Positions 8,504 to 16,555 of a DNA stretch of 64,000 bases are shown here, piece by piece (positions within the stretch are counted from its first letter, which is position 1; every line of letters begins with the position of its first letter). The notes beneath the pieces were generated by a model that was not told the DNA's origin, searched no databases, and saw only the letters and a program-made list of their open reading frames with translations. This DNA comes from Micromonospora sp. U21 (GTDB lineage: Bacteria; Actinomycetota; Actinomycetes; Mycobacteriales; Micromonosporaceae): contig NZ_JAGPYK010000029.1 of assembly GCF_018070045.1 (NCBI RefSeq), forward strand, positions 1-64,000, given 5' to 3'. The position numbers were made by a program, and so were the translations under genes.

Positions 8504-8857
8504 GTGTCCTCTCCGTACAGTAAGTCCACCGCCGTTGCGGCGGCATTGTCGGCGCTCGACGAGGGGCGTACGCCCGAAAGGCCGGTACTCCGGGAGGCGG
8601 TCCGGTCGCTGTTGGCCGGCCTCGCGGAGCGCGCCCCCGGCCGATCGGTGGAGGTGCGCGTCCCACCATACGGTGCGATCCAGTGCGTTCCCGGCCCTCG
8701 ACACACCAGGGGAAACCCGCCAAACGTGGTCGAGATGGCCCCGGACACCTGGCTGGCGCTGGCCACCGGGCGAATTGGTTGGGCCGAGGCGGTCACCGAG
8801 GGTCGTATCCAGGTGAGCGGGGTCCGGGCGGACCTCTCGGCTTATCTGCCCCTCTAG
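8504..8857 (+). CDS. SCP2-like (sterol carrier family) protein
   Basis: A 117-residue soluble protein of the actinobacterial sterol-carrier-like family often found next to purF. GTG at 8504 gives the usual N-terminus SSPYSKSTAVAAALSALDEG; the frame is open further upstream but without coding character. Central features are VEVRVPPYGAIQCVPGPRHTRG followed by NVVEMAPDTWLALATGRIGW and GRIQVSGVRADLSAYLPL, the SCP2-fold lid. A lipid ligand is implied by the fold only. purF starts 168 bases downstream on the same strand. Confidence 0.8.
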   Translation: MSSPYSKSTAVAAALSALDEGRTPERPVLREAVRSLLAGLAERAPGRSVEVRVPPYGAIQCVPGPRHTRGNPPNVVEMAPDTWLALATGRIGWAEAVTEGRIQVSGVRADLSAYLPL

Positions 8858-9024
8858 CTGCCCCGATGTCCGGCCCTCCGTGACGTTCGGCAGGGAAACC
8901 GTGACTTTCTGTATTGACGACGATTCGCGTACACTGTCAGGCGACGACAGTGGTCCCGGCAGAGGAGTGTGGATCCGCCCGTGATCCCCGCCAGGCCGGT
9001 CCAGACCAGCATGAGGGAGCGGTA

Positions 9025-10563
9025 GTGCCCCGAGGCGACGGCCGGCTGAGCCACGACCTTGACCCCCAACGACCCGGCCCCCAGGACGCCTGCGGCGTCT
9101 TCGGCGTCTGGGCCCCCGGTGAAGAGGTCGCCAACCTGACCTACTTCGGTCTCTACGCACTGCAGCACCGTGGCCAGGAGGCGGCGGGCATCGCGGTGAG
9201 CGACGGCTCCGGTGTGGTGGTCTACAAGGACCTCGGCCTGGTGGCCCAGGTCTTCGACGAGCCCACCCTGGCCAGCCTGCGTGGCCACCTGGCGATCGGG
9301 CACGCCCGCTACTCCACGACCGGCGCCTCGAACTGGGAGAACGCCCAGCCGACGATCCGGTCGACGAGTTCCGGCACGACCATCGCGCTGGCCCACAACG
9401 GCAACCTGGTCAACACCACCGAGCTTGAGAAGGAGGTCGCCGAGCGCGGCCTCGTCGCGGACGGCTCGACGAACGACACCTCGCTGGTGACCATGCTGCT
9501 GGCCAGCCGTCCGGACCTGTCGGTCGAGGCGGCCGCACTGGAGGTGCTGCCGCAGTTGCGCGGCGCGTTCAGCTTCGTCTTCATGGACGAGTCGACGCTC
9601 TACGCGGCCCGTGACCCGCACGGCGTACGCCCGCTGATGCTGGGCCGGTTGGAGCGCGGCTGGGTGGTGGCCAGCGAGACCGCCGCGTTGGACATCGTCG
9701 GCGCCAGTGTGGTGCGCGAGGTCGAGCCCGGCGAGCTGATCGCGATCGACGAGGACGGGCTGCGTTCGACCCGGTTCGCGTCGCCGGAGCCGAAGGGTTG
9801 TCTCTTCGAGTACGTCTACATCGCCCGCCCGGACGCCACGATCGCCGGGCGCAACGTGCACTCGGCGCGGGTGCAGATCGGCCGGCAGTTGGCCAAGGAG
9901 CACCCGGTCGAGGCCGACCTGGTGATCCCGGTGCCCGAGTCGGGCACCCCAGCAGCGATCGGCTACGCCGAGGCGTCCGGCATCACCTACGGCGCCGGCC
10001 TGATGAAGAACCCGTACGTGGGGCGCACCTTCATCCAGCCGTCGCAGACCCTGCGCCAGCTCGGCATCCGGCTGAAGCTCAACCCGCTGCGCGAGAACGT
10101 CCGGGGCAAGCGGCTGGTGGTGGTGGACGACTCGATCGTCCGCGGCAACACCCAGCGGGCCATCGTGCGGATGCTGCGGGAGGCGGGGGCGCTGGAGGTG
10201 CACGTCCGGATCTCCTCCCCGCCGGTCAGCTGGCCGTGCTTCTACGGCATCGACTTCGCCACCCGCGCGGAGCTGCTGGCCAACGGGTTGGACAACGACG
10301 GCATCCGGCGTTCCATCGGTGCCGACACGTTGGGTTACGTTTCGCTTCCCGGCCTGATCGCCGCGACCGAGCAGCCGAAGACCCGGCTGTGCCGTGCGTG
10401 CTTCGATGGGGAGTACCCGATCGAGCTGCCGGCTGGCAACCTGATCGGCAAGCACGTGCTCGAAGGGGTGGGCCGACGGGTCGCCAACTCGGCACCGGAG
10501 GCCCCGCACACCAACGGCCCGCTCGTCGCCACTCCGGGTGGCGTGACCGCAAACCGCCCGTAG
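9025..10563 (+). CDS. purF: Amidophosphoribosyltransferase PurF
   Basis: A 512-residue enzyme catalysing the first committed step of purine synthesis, PRPP plus glutamine to phosphoribosylamine. The start GTG 9025 follows GAGGGAG with good spacing; the frame is open to 8914 but not credible there. After a ~22-residue propeptide comes the N-terminal nucleophile Cys23 (DACGVFGVWAP), exposed by autoprocessing in this family. LQHRGQEAAGIAV belongs to the Ntn glutaminase domain; the PRPP loop is VVVDDSIVRGNT near residue 367. The FeS-type Cys pattern (CRACFDGEYP and others) is present. purM follows after 62 bases. Confidence 0.96.
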   Translation: MPRGDGRLSHDLDPQRPGPQDACGVFGVWAPGEEVANLTYFGLYALQHRGQEAAGIAVSDGSGVVVYKDLGLVAQVFDEPTLASLRGHLAIGHARYSTTGASNWENAQPTIRSTSSGTTIALAHNGNLVNTTELEKEVAERGLVADGSTNDTSLVTMLLASRPDLSVEAAALEVLPQLRGAFSFVFMDESTLYAARDPHGVRPLMLGRLERGWVVASETAALDIVGASVVREVEPGELIAIDEDGLRSTRFASPEPKGCLFEYVYIARPDATIAGRNVHSARVQIGRQLAKEHPVEADLVIPVPESGTPAAIGYAEASGITYGAGLMKNPYVGRTFIQPSQTLRQLGIRLKLNPLRENVRGKRLVVVDDSIVRGNTQRAIVRMLREAGALEVHVRISSPPVSWPCFYGIDFATRAELLANGLDNDGIRRSIGADTLGYVSLPGLIAATEQPKTRLCRACFDGEYPIELPAGNLIGKHVLEGVGRRVANSAPEAPHTNGPLVATPGGVTANRP

Positions 10564-10625
10564 CAACAAACTGGCGCGGCCCGGCCACCGCCGGCGCGGC
10601 ACCGAGAACCACAAAGGGGAGAACC

Positions 10626-11780
10626 GTGACGCACGTGTCCGAGCGCAGCGGCGCAGGAAGCAGCCCGACCGGCGCCGGCGGCGACCGCCAGCTCTGGACG
10701 GCCGGTGCCGGCCGTCAGGCGCGCAAACGCTCGGTCTCGTACGCCGACGCCGGGGTCTCCATCGACGCGGGCGACCGCGCGGTGGAGCTGCTCAAGTCGA
10801 AGGTGCGCCAGACCCGTCGCCCCGAGGTGCTGGGCGACCTGGGCGGCTTCGCGGGCCTGTTCCGGCTGGACACGACGAAGTACAAGAACCCGATCCTGGC
10901 CTCCTCCACGGACGGGGTGGGCACCAAGCTGGTGATCGCCCAGCAGATGGACATCCACGACACGGTCGGCATCGACCTGGTCGCGATGGTCGTCGACGAC
11001 CTGGTGGCCTGCGGTGCCGAGCCGCTCTTCCTGCTGGACTACATCGCCACCGGCGAGGTCGTACCGGACAAGGTCGCCGAGATCGGCGCGGGCATCGCCG
11101 ACGGTTGCCGGTACGCCGGCTGCGCGCTGCTGGGCGGGGAGACCGCCGAGCACCCCGGCGTGCTCCGCCCCGACGAGTACGACATCTCGGCGACCGGCGT
11201 CGGCGTGGTCGAGGAGAGCGACATCCTCCGCCCCGACCGGGTCGAGGTGGGCGACGTGGTGATCGCCATGCGCTCGTCCGGCCTGCACTCCAACGGCTAC
11301 TCGCTGGTCCGTCACGTGCTGCTCGGCGCGGCCCGGATGCGGCTGGACATCGTGATCGACGACTTCGGTCGGCAGCGGACCCTGGGTGAGGAGCTGCTCA
11401 CCCCGACCAAGATCTACGCCAAGGACTGCCTCAAGCTGATCGCCGAGGCCGAGGTGCGGGCGCTGGCCCACGTCACCGGTGGTGGCATCCCGGGCAACTT
11501 GGTCCGGGTGCTGCCGGAGCACGTCGACGCGGTGGTCAACCGGTCCACCTGGAAGCCGCAGCCGGTCTTCGACCTGATCCAGTCGAAGGGCCGGATCGAC
11601 GACCCGGAGATGGAGTCGACCTTCAACATGGGTGTCGGCATGTTCGCGATCGTCTCGGCCGAGGACGCCGACCGGGCGCTGGCCACGCTGACCGGCCGTG
11701 GCGTCGAGGCGTGGCAGGCCGGCGAGATCATCGAGGGCACCGGCAACGTGCAGATGGTCGGCCAGCACACCCGCGGATGA
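10626..11780 (+). CDS. purM: Phosphoribosylformylglycinamidine cyclo-ligase PurM
   Basis: A 384-residue AIR synthetase that closes the imidazole ring of FGAM using ATP. Hallmarks are SYADAGVSIDAGDRAVEL, SSTDGVGTKLVIAQ, LGGETAEHPGV, SGLHSNGYSLVR and HVTGGGIPGN. GTG 10626 is preceded by GGGGAG. The N-terminal ~36 residues, rich in Gly/Ser, exceed the usual length. It lies downstream of purF in an apparent two-gene unit, separated from purSQL by 3.7 kb of other genes. Confidence 0.96.
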   Translation: MTHVSERSGAGSSPTGAGGDRQLWTAGAGRQARKRSVSYADAGVSIDAGDRAVELLKSKVRQTRRPEVLGDLGGFAGLFRLDTTKYKNPILASSTDGVGTKLVIAQQMDIHDTVGIDLVAMVVDDLVACGAEPLFLLDYIATGEVVPDKVAEIGAGIADGCRYAGCALLGGETAEHPGVLRPDEYDISATGVGVVEESDILRPDRVEVGDVVIAMRSSGLHSNGYSLVRHVLLGAARMRLDIVIDDFGRQRTLGEELLTPTKIYAKDCLKLIAEAEVRALAHVTGGGIPGNLVRVLPEHVDAVVNRSTWKPQPVFDLIQSKGRIDDPEMESTFNMGVGMFAIVSAEDADRALATLTGRGVEAWQAGEIIEGTGNVQMVGQHTRG

Positions 11781-11836
11781 TCACGCTCTGGTGATCGTAC
11801 GGGCACCTGATCAGGGCTTCACCCGAGTGGCCAATG

Positions 11837-11871
11837 CCGCCTAGCCTGAAGGGCACCCTCAGGCTAGGCGG
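11837..11871. promoter_or_regulatory. Perfect 13-base inverted repeat abutting the amcB ribosome site
   Basis: CCGCCTAGCCTGA (11837-11849) and its exact complement (11859-11871) flank a 9-base centre. The 3' arm runs directly into the GGAGGAGGG ribosome site of the next gene. It could be an operator, or an RNA hairpin that limits access to the ribosome site; it may also end purM transcription. Confidence 0.6.
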
Positions 11872-11880
11872 AGGAGGGCG

Positions 11881-13014
11881 ATGGCTGCTCGGGGACAGTC
11901 GTTCAGCGGGATGCGTGGTCTGGCCACGGTCCCGTCGTACGTCGTCATGCAGCCCACCACCCTCTGTAACCTCGACTGCGCGTACTGCTACCTGCCGTTC
12001 CGCGCCGCCGACCGGCGGATGCCGGTGCCGGTGGCCGAGGCGGTGGCGGCGGCGGTCAACCCGTGGGCGGCGGCCGGCCGGTTCTCCGTGGTCTGGCACG
12101 GCGGAGAGCCGCTGGCGGCCGGTCGGGAGTGGCTCGCCAACCTGATCGCCCCGTTCGGGCCTGAGGTTGAGCACCACGTGCAGACCAACGCCACGCTGAT
12201 CGACGACGACTGGTGCGACTTCTTCGTCGAGCATGACGTGCGGGTGAGCGTGAGCGTGGACGGGCCCCGGGAGCGCAACGGCGACCGGGTCAACCGGGGC
12301 GGCCAGCCCGCGTACGACCGGATCATGCGCGGGGTGGACACGTTGCGCCGACACGGCCTGCCGTTCTCCGCGCTGGCCGTGGTGTCCCGGCCGGAGCCGG
12401 GGCTCGCCGCCGAGCTGTACGACTACTTCCTCGGCCTGGGCTGCGACGTGCTGGGCATCAACATCGAGGAGACCGAGGGAGTCAACACCCGGGACAATCG
12501 CCACGACCCGGCGGCGGTGACCACGTTCTGGGCGGAGCTGGTGGCGGTCTGGCGCCGGGATCCCCGGATCCACCTGCGCGAGATCGAGTGGTCGCTGCGC
12601 TACGCCGCGGCGGTGCTCGACGACTCGGCGGACGCGGTGCTGCCCCGTCGGCTGGACCCGATCCCGACCATCGGGCACGACGGCTCGGTGACCGTGCTCT
12701 CCCCGGAACTCGCCGGCTTCACCGACCCCCGCTACGGCGATTTCAGCAGCGGTAACGTGCTGACCACCCCGTTGGCTGAGATCCTCACCGGCGCCGGGGC
12801 GACCCCGTGGGTGGGCGAGTTCCTGGCCGGGGTGGAGGCGTGTCGGGCGTCCTGCCCGTACTTCGGCTTCTGCGGCGGTGGTCATGCCGCCAACCGTTAC
12901 TTCGAGTTGGGGCGTTTCGACGGTACGGAGACCGAGCACTGCCGCAACAGCAAGATCCGCCTATTGGAGGGAGTGTTGGAGCATGCCCGAGACCACCAGT
13001 CACCGGCGGCCTGA
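11881..13014 (+). CDS. amcB: Cyclophane-forming radical SAM/SPASM peptide maturase (AmcB type)
   Basis: A 377-residue radical SAM enzyme. The [4Fe-4S]-SAM motif CxxxCxxC is Cys29, Cys33, Cys36 in TTLCNLDCAYCYLP. A SPASM-type C-terminus holds further cluster cysteines: C321, C325, C331 (CRASCPYFGFCGGG) and C354 (EHC). The sequence HGGEPLAAGREW and VSVDGPRERND-like SVSVDGPRERN are typical of the anaerobic-sulfatase-maturase-like peptide modifiers. The immediately following small gene ends in an aromatic/Asn-rich core. Together they match the actinobacterial AmcB/AmcA triceptide systems, in which the maturase joins aromatic side chains to nearby beta-carbons. ATG 11881 has a very strong GGAGGAGGG. 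Assignment to this subfamily is from memory of its features. Confidence 0.82.
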   Translation: MAARGQSFSGMRGLATVPSYVVMQPTTLCNLDCAYCYLPFRAADRRMPVPVAEAVAAAVNPWAAAGRFSVVWHGGEPLAAGREWLANLIAPFGPEVEHHVQTNATLIDDDWCDFFVEHDVRVSVSVDGPRERNGDRVNRGGQPAYDRIMRGVDTLRRHGLPFSALAVVSRPEPGLAAELYDYFLGLGCDVLGINIEETEGVNTRDNRHDPAAVTTFWAELVAVWRRDPRIHLREIEWSLRYAAAVLDDSADAVLPRRLDPIPTIGHDGSVTVLSPELAGFTDPRYGDFSSGNVLTTPLAEILTGAGATPWVGEFLAGVEACRASCPYFGFCGGGHAANRYFELGRFDGTETEHCRNSKIRLLEGVLEHARDHQSPAA

Positions 13015-13219
13015 ACGCGGAGCGGATGACGCTCCGGACGGAGTCGCCGACCGGGTGCGGGAGGTGGCCCCAGGGCTCGTCGCGCTCCTGCAGGAGGCCG
13101 AGGACGCGCGGCGGCTGCGGGCGGAGGTGCCGGGCGGGGGCGGCACCAGCGCCGTGTGCGCCTGGAACCACTTCGAGAACATCCCGACCTTCTACAACTG
13201 GAACAACCGACCGCGCTGA
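12983..13219 (+). CDS. amcA: Small RiPP precursor peptide (AmcA type)
   Basis: A 78-residue peptide starting at ATG 12983 (TTGGAG just upstream), overlapping the maturase 3' end by 32 bases. Residues 1-50 form a charged, probably helical leader (VREVAPGLVALLQEAEDARRL); GGGG at 51-54 may mark the leader-core junction. The C-terminal core contains WNHFENIPTFYNWNNRPR. Possible three-residue cyclophane motifs (aromatic-X-X) are W61-N-H, F64-E-N, F70-Y-N and W73-N-N. No dedicated protease or exporter lies nearby, so the fate of the product is unknown. It is followed by a strong hairpin terminator. Confidence 0.82.
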   Translation: MPETTSHRRPERGADDAPDGVADRVREVAPGLVALLQEAEDARRLRAEVPGGGGTSAVCAWNHFENIPTFYNWNNRPR

Positions 13220-13230
13220 GGGCGACCGCA

Positions 13231-13284
13231 GTCAGGGGCCTGTCGAACGGCCGGAGTCGTCTCCGGCCGCGCCAGGCCCCTGAC
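13231..13284. terminator. Two-tier hairpin terminator after amcA
   Basis: GTCAGGGGCCTG pairs with CAGGCCCCTGAC (12 bases), enclosing an inner 9-base stem CGGCCGGAG/CTCCGGCCG. It begins 11 bases after the amcA stop. Confidence 0.75.
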
Positions 13285-13301
13285 CGTCGCTACTGGTACC
13301 G

Positions 13302-13361
13302 CTCTCGACGGGCAGATGCATGAGCACGCGGGGGTCACCGCGTGCTCAGCTGCGTCGAGAG
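13302..13361. terminator. Hairpin downstream of DUF3073 gene
   Basis: Outer arms CTCTCGACG/CGTCGAGAG enclose an 11-base inner stem TGAGCACGCGG/CCGCGTGCTCA. It lies immediately after the stop of the minus-strand DUF3073 gene and so probably terminates it. Confidence 0.65.
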
Positions 13362-13362
13362 G

Positions 13363-13578
13363 TCAGCGGGTCGGACGGATCCAGGGATCCGGGTCGTCGT
13401 CCGCGTGATCCTCATCATCGTCGTCGACGAACTCTTTAGAGTCGTCGTCGAAGTGGTGCTCAGACTTACCAGCACCCGCCAGTTCACGCTGCAAGGCGGT
13501 GAGGTCGGTGTTCGGGGAGTGGTACTTCAACTCCCGGGCCACCTTCGTCTGCTTGGCCTTAGCACGGCCGCGCCCCAT
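13363..13578 (-). CDS. DUF3073 family protein
   Basis: A 71-residue actinobacterial protein: MGRGRAKAKQTKVARELKYH is the diagnostic N-terminus, with a basic first half and a strongly acidic second half (DDDSKEFVDDDDEDHADDD). ATG 13578 has GAGGGGG upstream; the 21 extra upstream codons are not credible. Its place between purM and vdh is conserved in actinobacteria such as Streptomyces. Function unknown; the basic/acidic split suggests nucleic-acid or protein binding, which is inference. Confidence 0.88.
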   Translation of the reverse strand: MGRGRAKAKQTKVARELKYHSPNTDLTALQRELAGAGKSEHHFDDDSKEFVDDDDEDHADDDPDPWIRPTR

Positions 13579-13838
13579 GGCTCGACCCCCTCGCACAGAA
13601 TGCGGGGCAGCCCGAAGGCGGGCCCCGATGACGTCAGGCATCTCTCGTGGCTCTTACGGTACATGGGGATGCCATCGTTCGGCACCTCGGGTTACCGTCA
13701 GCCGGCTCTGCGAGTCGCGGCGATCCGGCCGTCACCCAGTGTACCTGGTAAGGAGCGGAACCGAGAGCGCCCGTGACACCGGACAAAACACCCCAACTTG
13801 ACCTGGCTTCAGCCTACCGACCGTGGACCGGCGGGGGG

Positions 13839-13871
13839 CCCGGAGGCGGATCCGGTGGGTCCGCCTCCGGG
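13839..13871. terminator. Hairpin terminator of vdh
   Basis: CCCGGAGGCGGA (13839-13850) and its exact complement (13860-13871) form a 12-base stem with a 9-base loop just past the minus-strand vdh stop at 13877. Confidence 0.7.
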
Positions 13872-13876
13872 AACGC

Positions 13877-14959
13877 TCAGCGCAGGTGGATCGTGCGCAG
13901 GCGGCCGACCTCGGCCATCCGGCGCTCCGCCAGCCGGTCCGCGGCCACCGCCGGCGGCACGCCCTCGGCATCGGCCAGGTGCAGGATCTGACGGGTGGTG
14001 TCGTAGATCCGGGTGGCCCGGAGCTTCGCCCGGTCGAAGTTGAAGCCCTCGATCTCGTCCGCGACCTGGATCACGCCGCCGGCGTTGACCACGTAGTCCG
14101 GGGTGTACAGGATGCCCCGGTCGGCCAGCAGCTTCTCGATGCCCGGGTGGGCGAGCTGGTTGTTCGCCGCCCCGGCGACCACCTTGGCCCGCAGCACCGG
14201 CACGGTGTCGTCGTTCAAGGCGCCACCCAGCGCGCACGGGGCGTACACGTCGATGTCCGCGGCGACCAGCGCGGCGGCGTCGTCCACCAGGGTGACCTGC
14301 GGGTGGTTGGTGCGTGCCCACTCCAGCGCCTTCGGGTTGACGTCGGTGGCCACCACCTCGGCGCCGTCCTCCAGCAGGTGCCCGGTCAGGTACTTGCCGA
14401 CCTTGCCCAGGCCGGCCACGCCGACCCGGCGGCCGCGCAGGCTCGGGGTGCCCCACACGTGCTCGGCGGCGGCCCGCATGCCCTGGAAGACGCCCCAGGC
14501 GGTCAGGATCGACGAGTCACCCGCACCGCCGTGCTCGACGCTGCGGCCGGTCACGTAGCGGGTCTCGCGGGCCACGACGTCCATGTCCGCCACGTAGGTG
14601 CCGACGTCACAGGCGGTGTAGTAGCGACCGGCCAGCGACTCCACGAAGCGGCCGTACGCGCGCAGCAGCGCCTCGGTCTTGATCTGCTCGGGGTCGCCCC
14701 AGATCACCGCCTTGCCGCCGCCCAGGTCGAGCCCGGCGAGAGCGTTCTTGTACGCCATCCCGCGGGACAGGTCGAGCACGTCGGCGAGCGCCGCGTCCTC
14801 GTTGGCGTACGGGTAGAAGCGGGTGCCGCCCAGCGCCGGCCCCAGCGCGGTGGAGTAGATCCCGATGATCGCCTTCAGGCCGCTCTGCTTGTCCTGGCAG
14901 AACACGATCTGTTCGTGACCGGTCGATACCGGGTCGTCGGTGCTCGCGAATACGCCCAT
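13877..14959 (-). CDS. vdh: Valine/leucine dehydrogenase (Glu/Leu/Phe/Val dehydrogenase family)
   Basis: A 360-residue NAD-dependent amino-acid dehydrogenase that oxidatively deaminates branched-chain amino acids to 2-oxo acids. ALGPALGGTRFYPY and GMAYKNALAGLDLGGGKAV carry the substrate-binding and catalytic lysines; GVAGLGKVGKYL is the Rossmann NAD site and PCALGGALND and AGAANNQL are family motifs. ATG 14959 follows AGGAG. The position next to bldC and DUF3073 matches the Streptomyces valine dehydrogenase locus, which favours Vdh over leucine dehydrogenase. In streptomycetes it supplies acyl-CoA precursors from valine. Confidence 0.9.
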   Translation of the reverse strand: MGVFASTDDPVSTGHEQIVFCQDKQSGLKAIIGIYSTALGPALGGTRFYPYANEDAALADVLDLSRGMAYKNALAGLDLGGGKAVIWGDPEQIKTEALLRAYGRFVESLAGRYYTACDVGTYVADMDVVARETRYVTGRSVEHGGAGDSSILTAWGVFQGMRAAAEHVWGTPSLRGRRVGVAGLGKVGKYLTGHLLEDGAEVVATDVNPKALEWARTNHPQVTLVDDAAALVAADIDVYAPCALGGALNDDTVPVLRAKVVAGAANNQLAHPGIEKLLADRGILYTPDYVVNAGGVIQVADEIEGFNFDRAKLRATRIYDTTRQILHLADAEGVPPAVAADRLAERRMAEVGRLRTIHLR

Positions 14960-15153
14960 GGCTTGCTCCTGGAGTGGTGTGCGCCCTTGTGGGACGCGGA
15001 CCTGGGTGGACCCCGGCGGGGATGCTGCCGGTGTGGTCGAGCCTAGTATCGGCCGCCGTGGCGTCGCCCGACGCGCCGCCGCCGTCTCACGTTGCGGCGC
15101 GCGTGGTCCGGCCGCTGACCGCGTCCGGGGGCGGTTCGTGGGAGGATCGCGCC

Positions 15154-15993
15154 GTGCCGTCGCTCTTCGCTTCTTACCTGCGCGTGTACGAACCGCTGAC
15201 CGCCTTCGACCGGGACCGCCAGAGCTACTGGCGCCGCTACGTCTCCGAGGGGCGGGCGGTGGCCCCGGTGGAGGGTCCCGGCCGGCAGCGGACGGCGGTG
15301 ATCGAGGCGCTGGGGGCGGGCTGGACGCGGTTGCCGGACCCGCCGGAGGAGGCGTACGTCCTGGAGACGGACGACAGCCTGCTGGTCTGCCCATGGAACC
15401 TGCGGATCCGGGTCGCTGAGGCGGCGCTCAGCGCCCGGGACGGGGTGCCCTCGGTGCTCGCCGACGCCTTCGTGCCGCCGGTGCTGGCGGGGCAGGCCAG
15501 GGCTGTGGTGGACGACTGGCGCAGCGGCGCCCGGGTGCTGGAGCACGGCGTGCCCCGGGTGCACGAGCAGATCGCCACCTGGGGTGTGCCGCTGCGCTGG
15601 TTCGTGCTCTTCGAGCCGGCGGAGCGGGACCTGGTCACCCAACCGGGCCGCCGGGCGCTGCGCTACCGCACCGAGATCTCGAAGGCCCGCCGCCGCTCGT
15701 CGCGGGCGCTCTCGGTGCTGCGCAAGTCGGTGGGCGAGGCGCCGATCACGGAGGCGGTGGAGGAGGCGGCCCGCTGGCTGGAGGAGTTCCACCCGCGCTC
15801 GGTGGTGGAGCTGGACTACGGCGGCCTGGTCGACCTGCTCTCCGACGAGACGCTGGCCGCGGACGACTCCCCTGAGCTGGTCGCCGGCGGTCTCGCCGGG
15901 CTGTCCCGTGGTGAGGCCGAAGAGGCGTCCGCCGCGTACGACAAGCTGGTGGCACGGTGGCGCGCGGTGCAGCTGCTGGAGCGGTGCAACTGA
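15154..15993 (+). CDS. Conserved actinobacterial hypothetical protein next to bldC
   Basis: A 279-residue soluble protein with no motif I recognise. GTG 15154 is supported by GGGAGG 9 bases upstream; the preceding open frame overlaps the vdh promoter and is not credible. The sequence begins PSLFASYLRVYEPLTAFDRD and contains GVPLRWFVLFEPAERDL and YRTEISKARRRSSRAL; the C-terminus is helical and acidic. A gene of this type sits between vdh and bldC in other actinobacteria, which suggests a conserved but undescribed role. Confidence 0.75.
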   Translation: MPSLFASYLRVYEPLTAFDRDRQSYWRRYVSEGRAVAPVEGPGRQRTAVIEALGAGWTRLPDPPEEAYVLETDDSLLVCPWNLRIRVAEAALSARDGVPSVLADAFVPPVLAGQARAVVDDWRSGARVLEHGVPRVHEQIATWGVPLRWFVLFEPAERDLVTQPGRRALRYRTEISKARRRSSRALSVLRKSVGEAPITEAVEEAARWLEEFHPRSVVELDYGGLVDLLSDETLAADDSPELVAGGLAGLSRGEAEEASAAYDKLVARWRAVQLLERCN

Positions 15994-16045
15994 GGCAAAT
16001 CGCCCGCAGAGCGCTCCCAAGGCGAGGTGTGCTCGTAGTTGACGC

Positions 16046-16060
16046 ATCACGAACCGTGAT
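16046..16060. promoter_or_regulatory. Inverted repeat in the bldC upstream region
   Basis: ATCACG-AAC-CGTGAT is a perfect 6-base inverted repeat next to a TTGACG hexamer (16039-16044), about 190 bases before bldC. It could be an operator at the promoter; no matching -10 box at standard spacing is clear. Confidence 0.3.
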
Positions 16061-16090
16061 CATGAGTCCTAATAAGGTACTTTCTGCCGT

Positions 16091-16108
16091 GTAAAAGTCG
16101 TAAAAATC
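16091..16108 (+). promoter_or_regulatory. AT-rich 9-base direct repeat upstream of bldC
   Basis: GTAAAAGTC followed directly by GTAAAAATC, in otherwise GC-rich DNA 136 bases before bldC. BldC is known to bind head-to-tail AT-rich direct repeats, so an autoregulatory site is plausible. The 250-base bldC upstream region holds no gene. Confidence 0.4.
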
Positions 16109-16243
16109 GGGCATGGTTCATCCGTCCGTCTAGGGACCTTCATCCGTTCGGCCCATGTCGGACATCGGGGACTAGCCGGACCATGGGAGACGCGTCGGCC
16201 GGCGGGACCCCGGCCGATGTCTATACATGTGGAGGAGTGACCG

Positions 16244-16453
16244 ATGGCATCGCGAACGCACGAACCAGAGCCGCTACTCACGCCGGCCGAGGTGGCGTCG
16301 ATGTTCCGTGTCGACCCGAAGACGGTGACCCGGTGGGCCAAGGCTGGCAAGCTCAGCGCCATCCGCACGTTGGGTGGTCACCGTCGATACCGCGAGTCGG
16401 AGGTCAGGGCGCTGTTGCAGGGCCAGATCCCGCAGCAGCGGCAGGGCGACTGA
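16244..16453 (+). CDS. bldC: Developmental regulator BldC (MerR-like)
   Basis: A 69-residue MerR-like DNA-binding protein with only the winged-helix domain and no dimerisation coil: LLTPAEVASMFRVDPKTVTR is the helix-turn-helix and SAIRTLGGHRRYRESEVRAL the wing. The length and sequence match BldC of Streptomyces, which binds DNA direct repeats cooperatively and holds back entry into development. ATG 16244 has GGAGGAG 5-6 bases upstream. It is monocistronic, with a hairpin terminator 18 bases after the stop. Confidence 0.93.
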   Translation: MASRTHEPEPLLTPAEVASMFRVDPKTVTRWAKAGKLSAIRTLGGHRRYRESEVRALLQGQIPQQRQGD

Positions 16454-16470
16454 GCGCAGGTTTTCCGGTC

Positions 16471-16500
16471 AGGGGCGGTGGATCGCGATCCGCCGCCCCT
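16471..16500. terminator. Hairpin terminator after bldC
   Basis: AGGGGCGG pairs with CCGCCCCT around a self-complementary GATCGCGATC centre, followed by TTTCC. Confidence 0.75.
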
Positions 16501-16555
16501 TTCCATGTCCGGCCGGCGTCACCCACGCCAGCCGGGCCTCAGGCCACGTCCGGCC

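Noticed and set aside
8906..8935. Candidate purF promoter (TTTCTG, 18 bases, TACACT)
   Set aside because: The -10 is plausible but the -35 is poor and TTGACG lies at the wrong distance; not strong enough to list.
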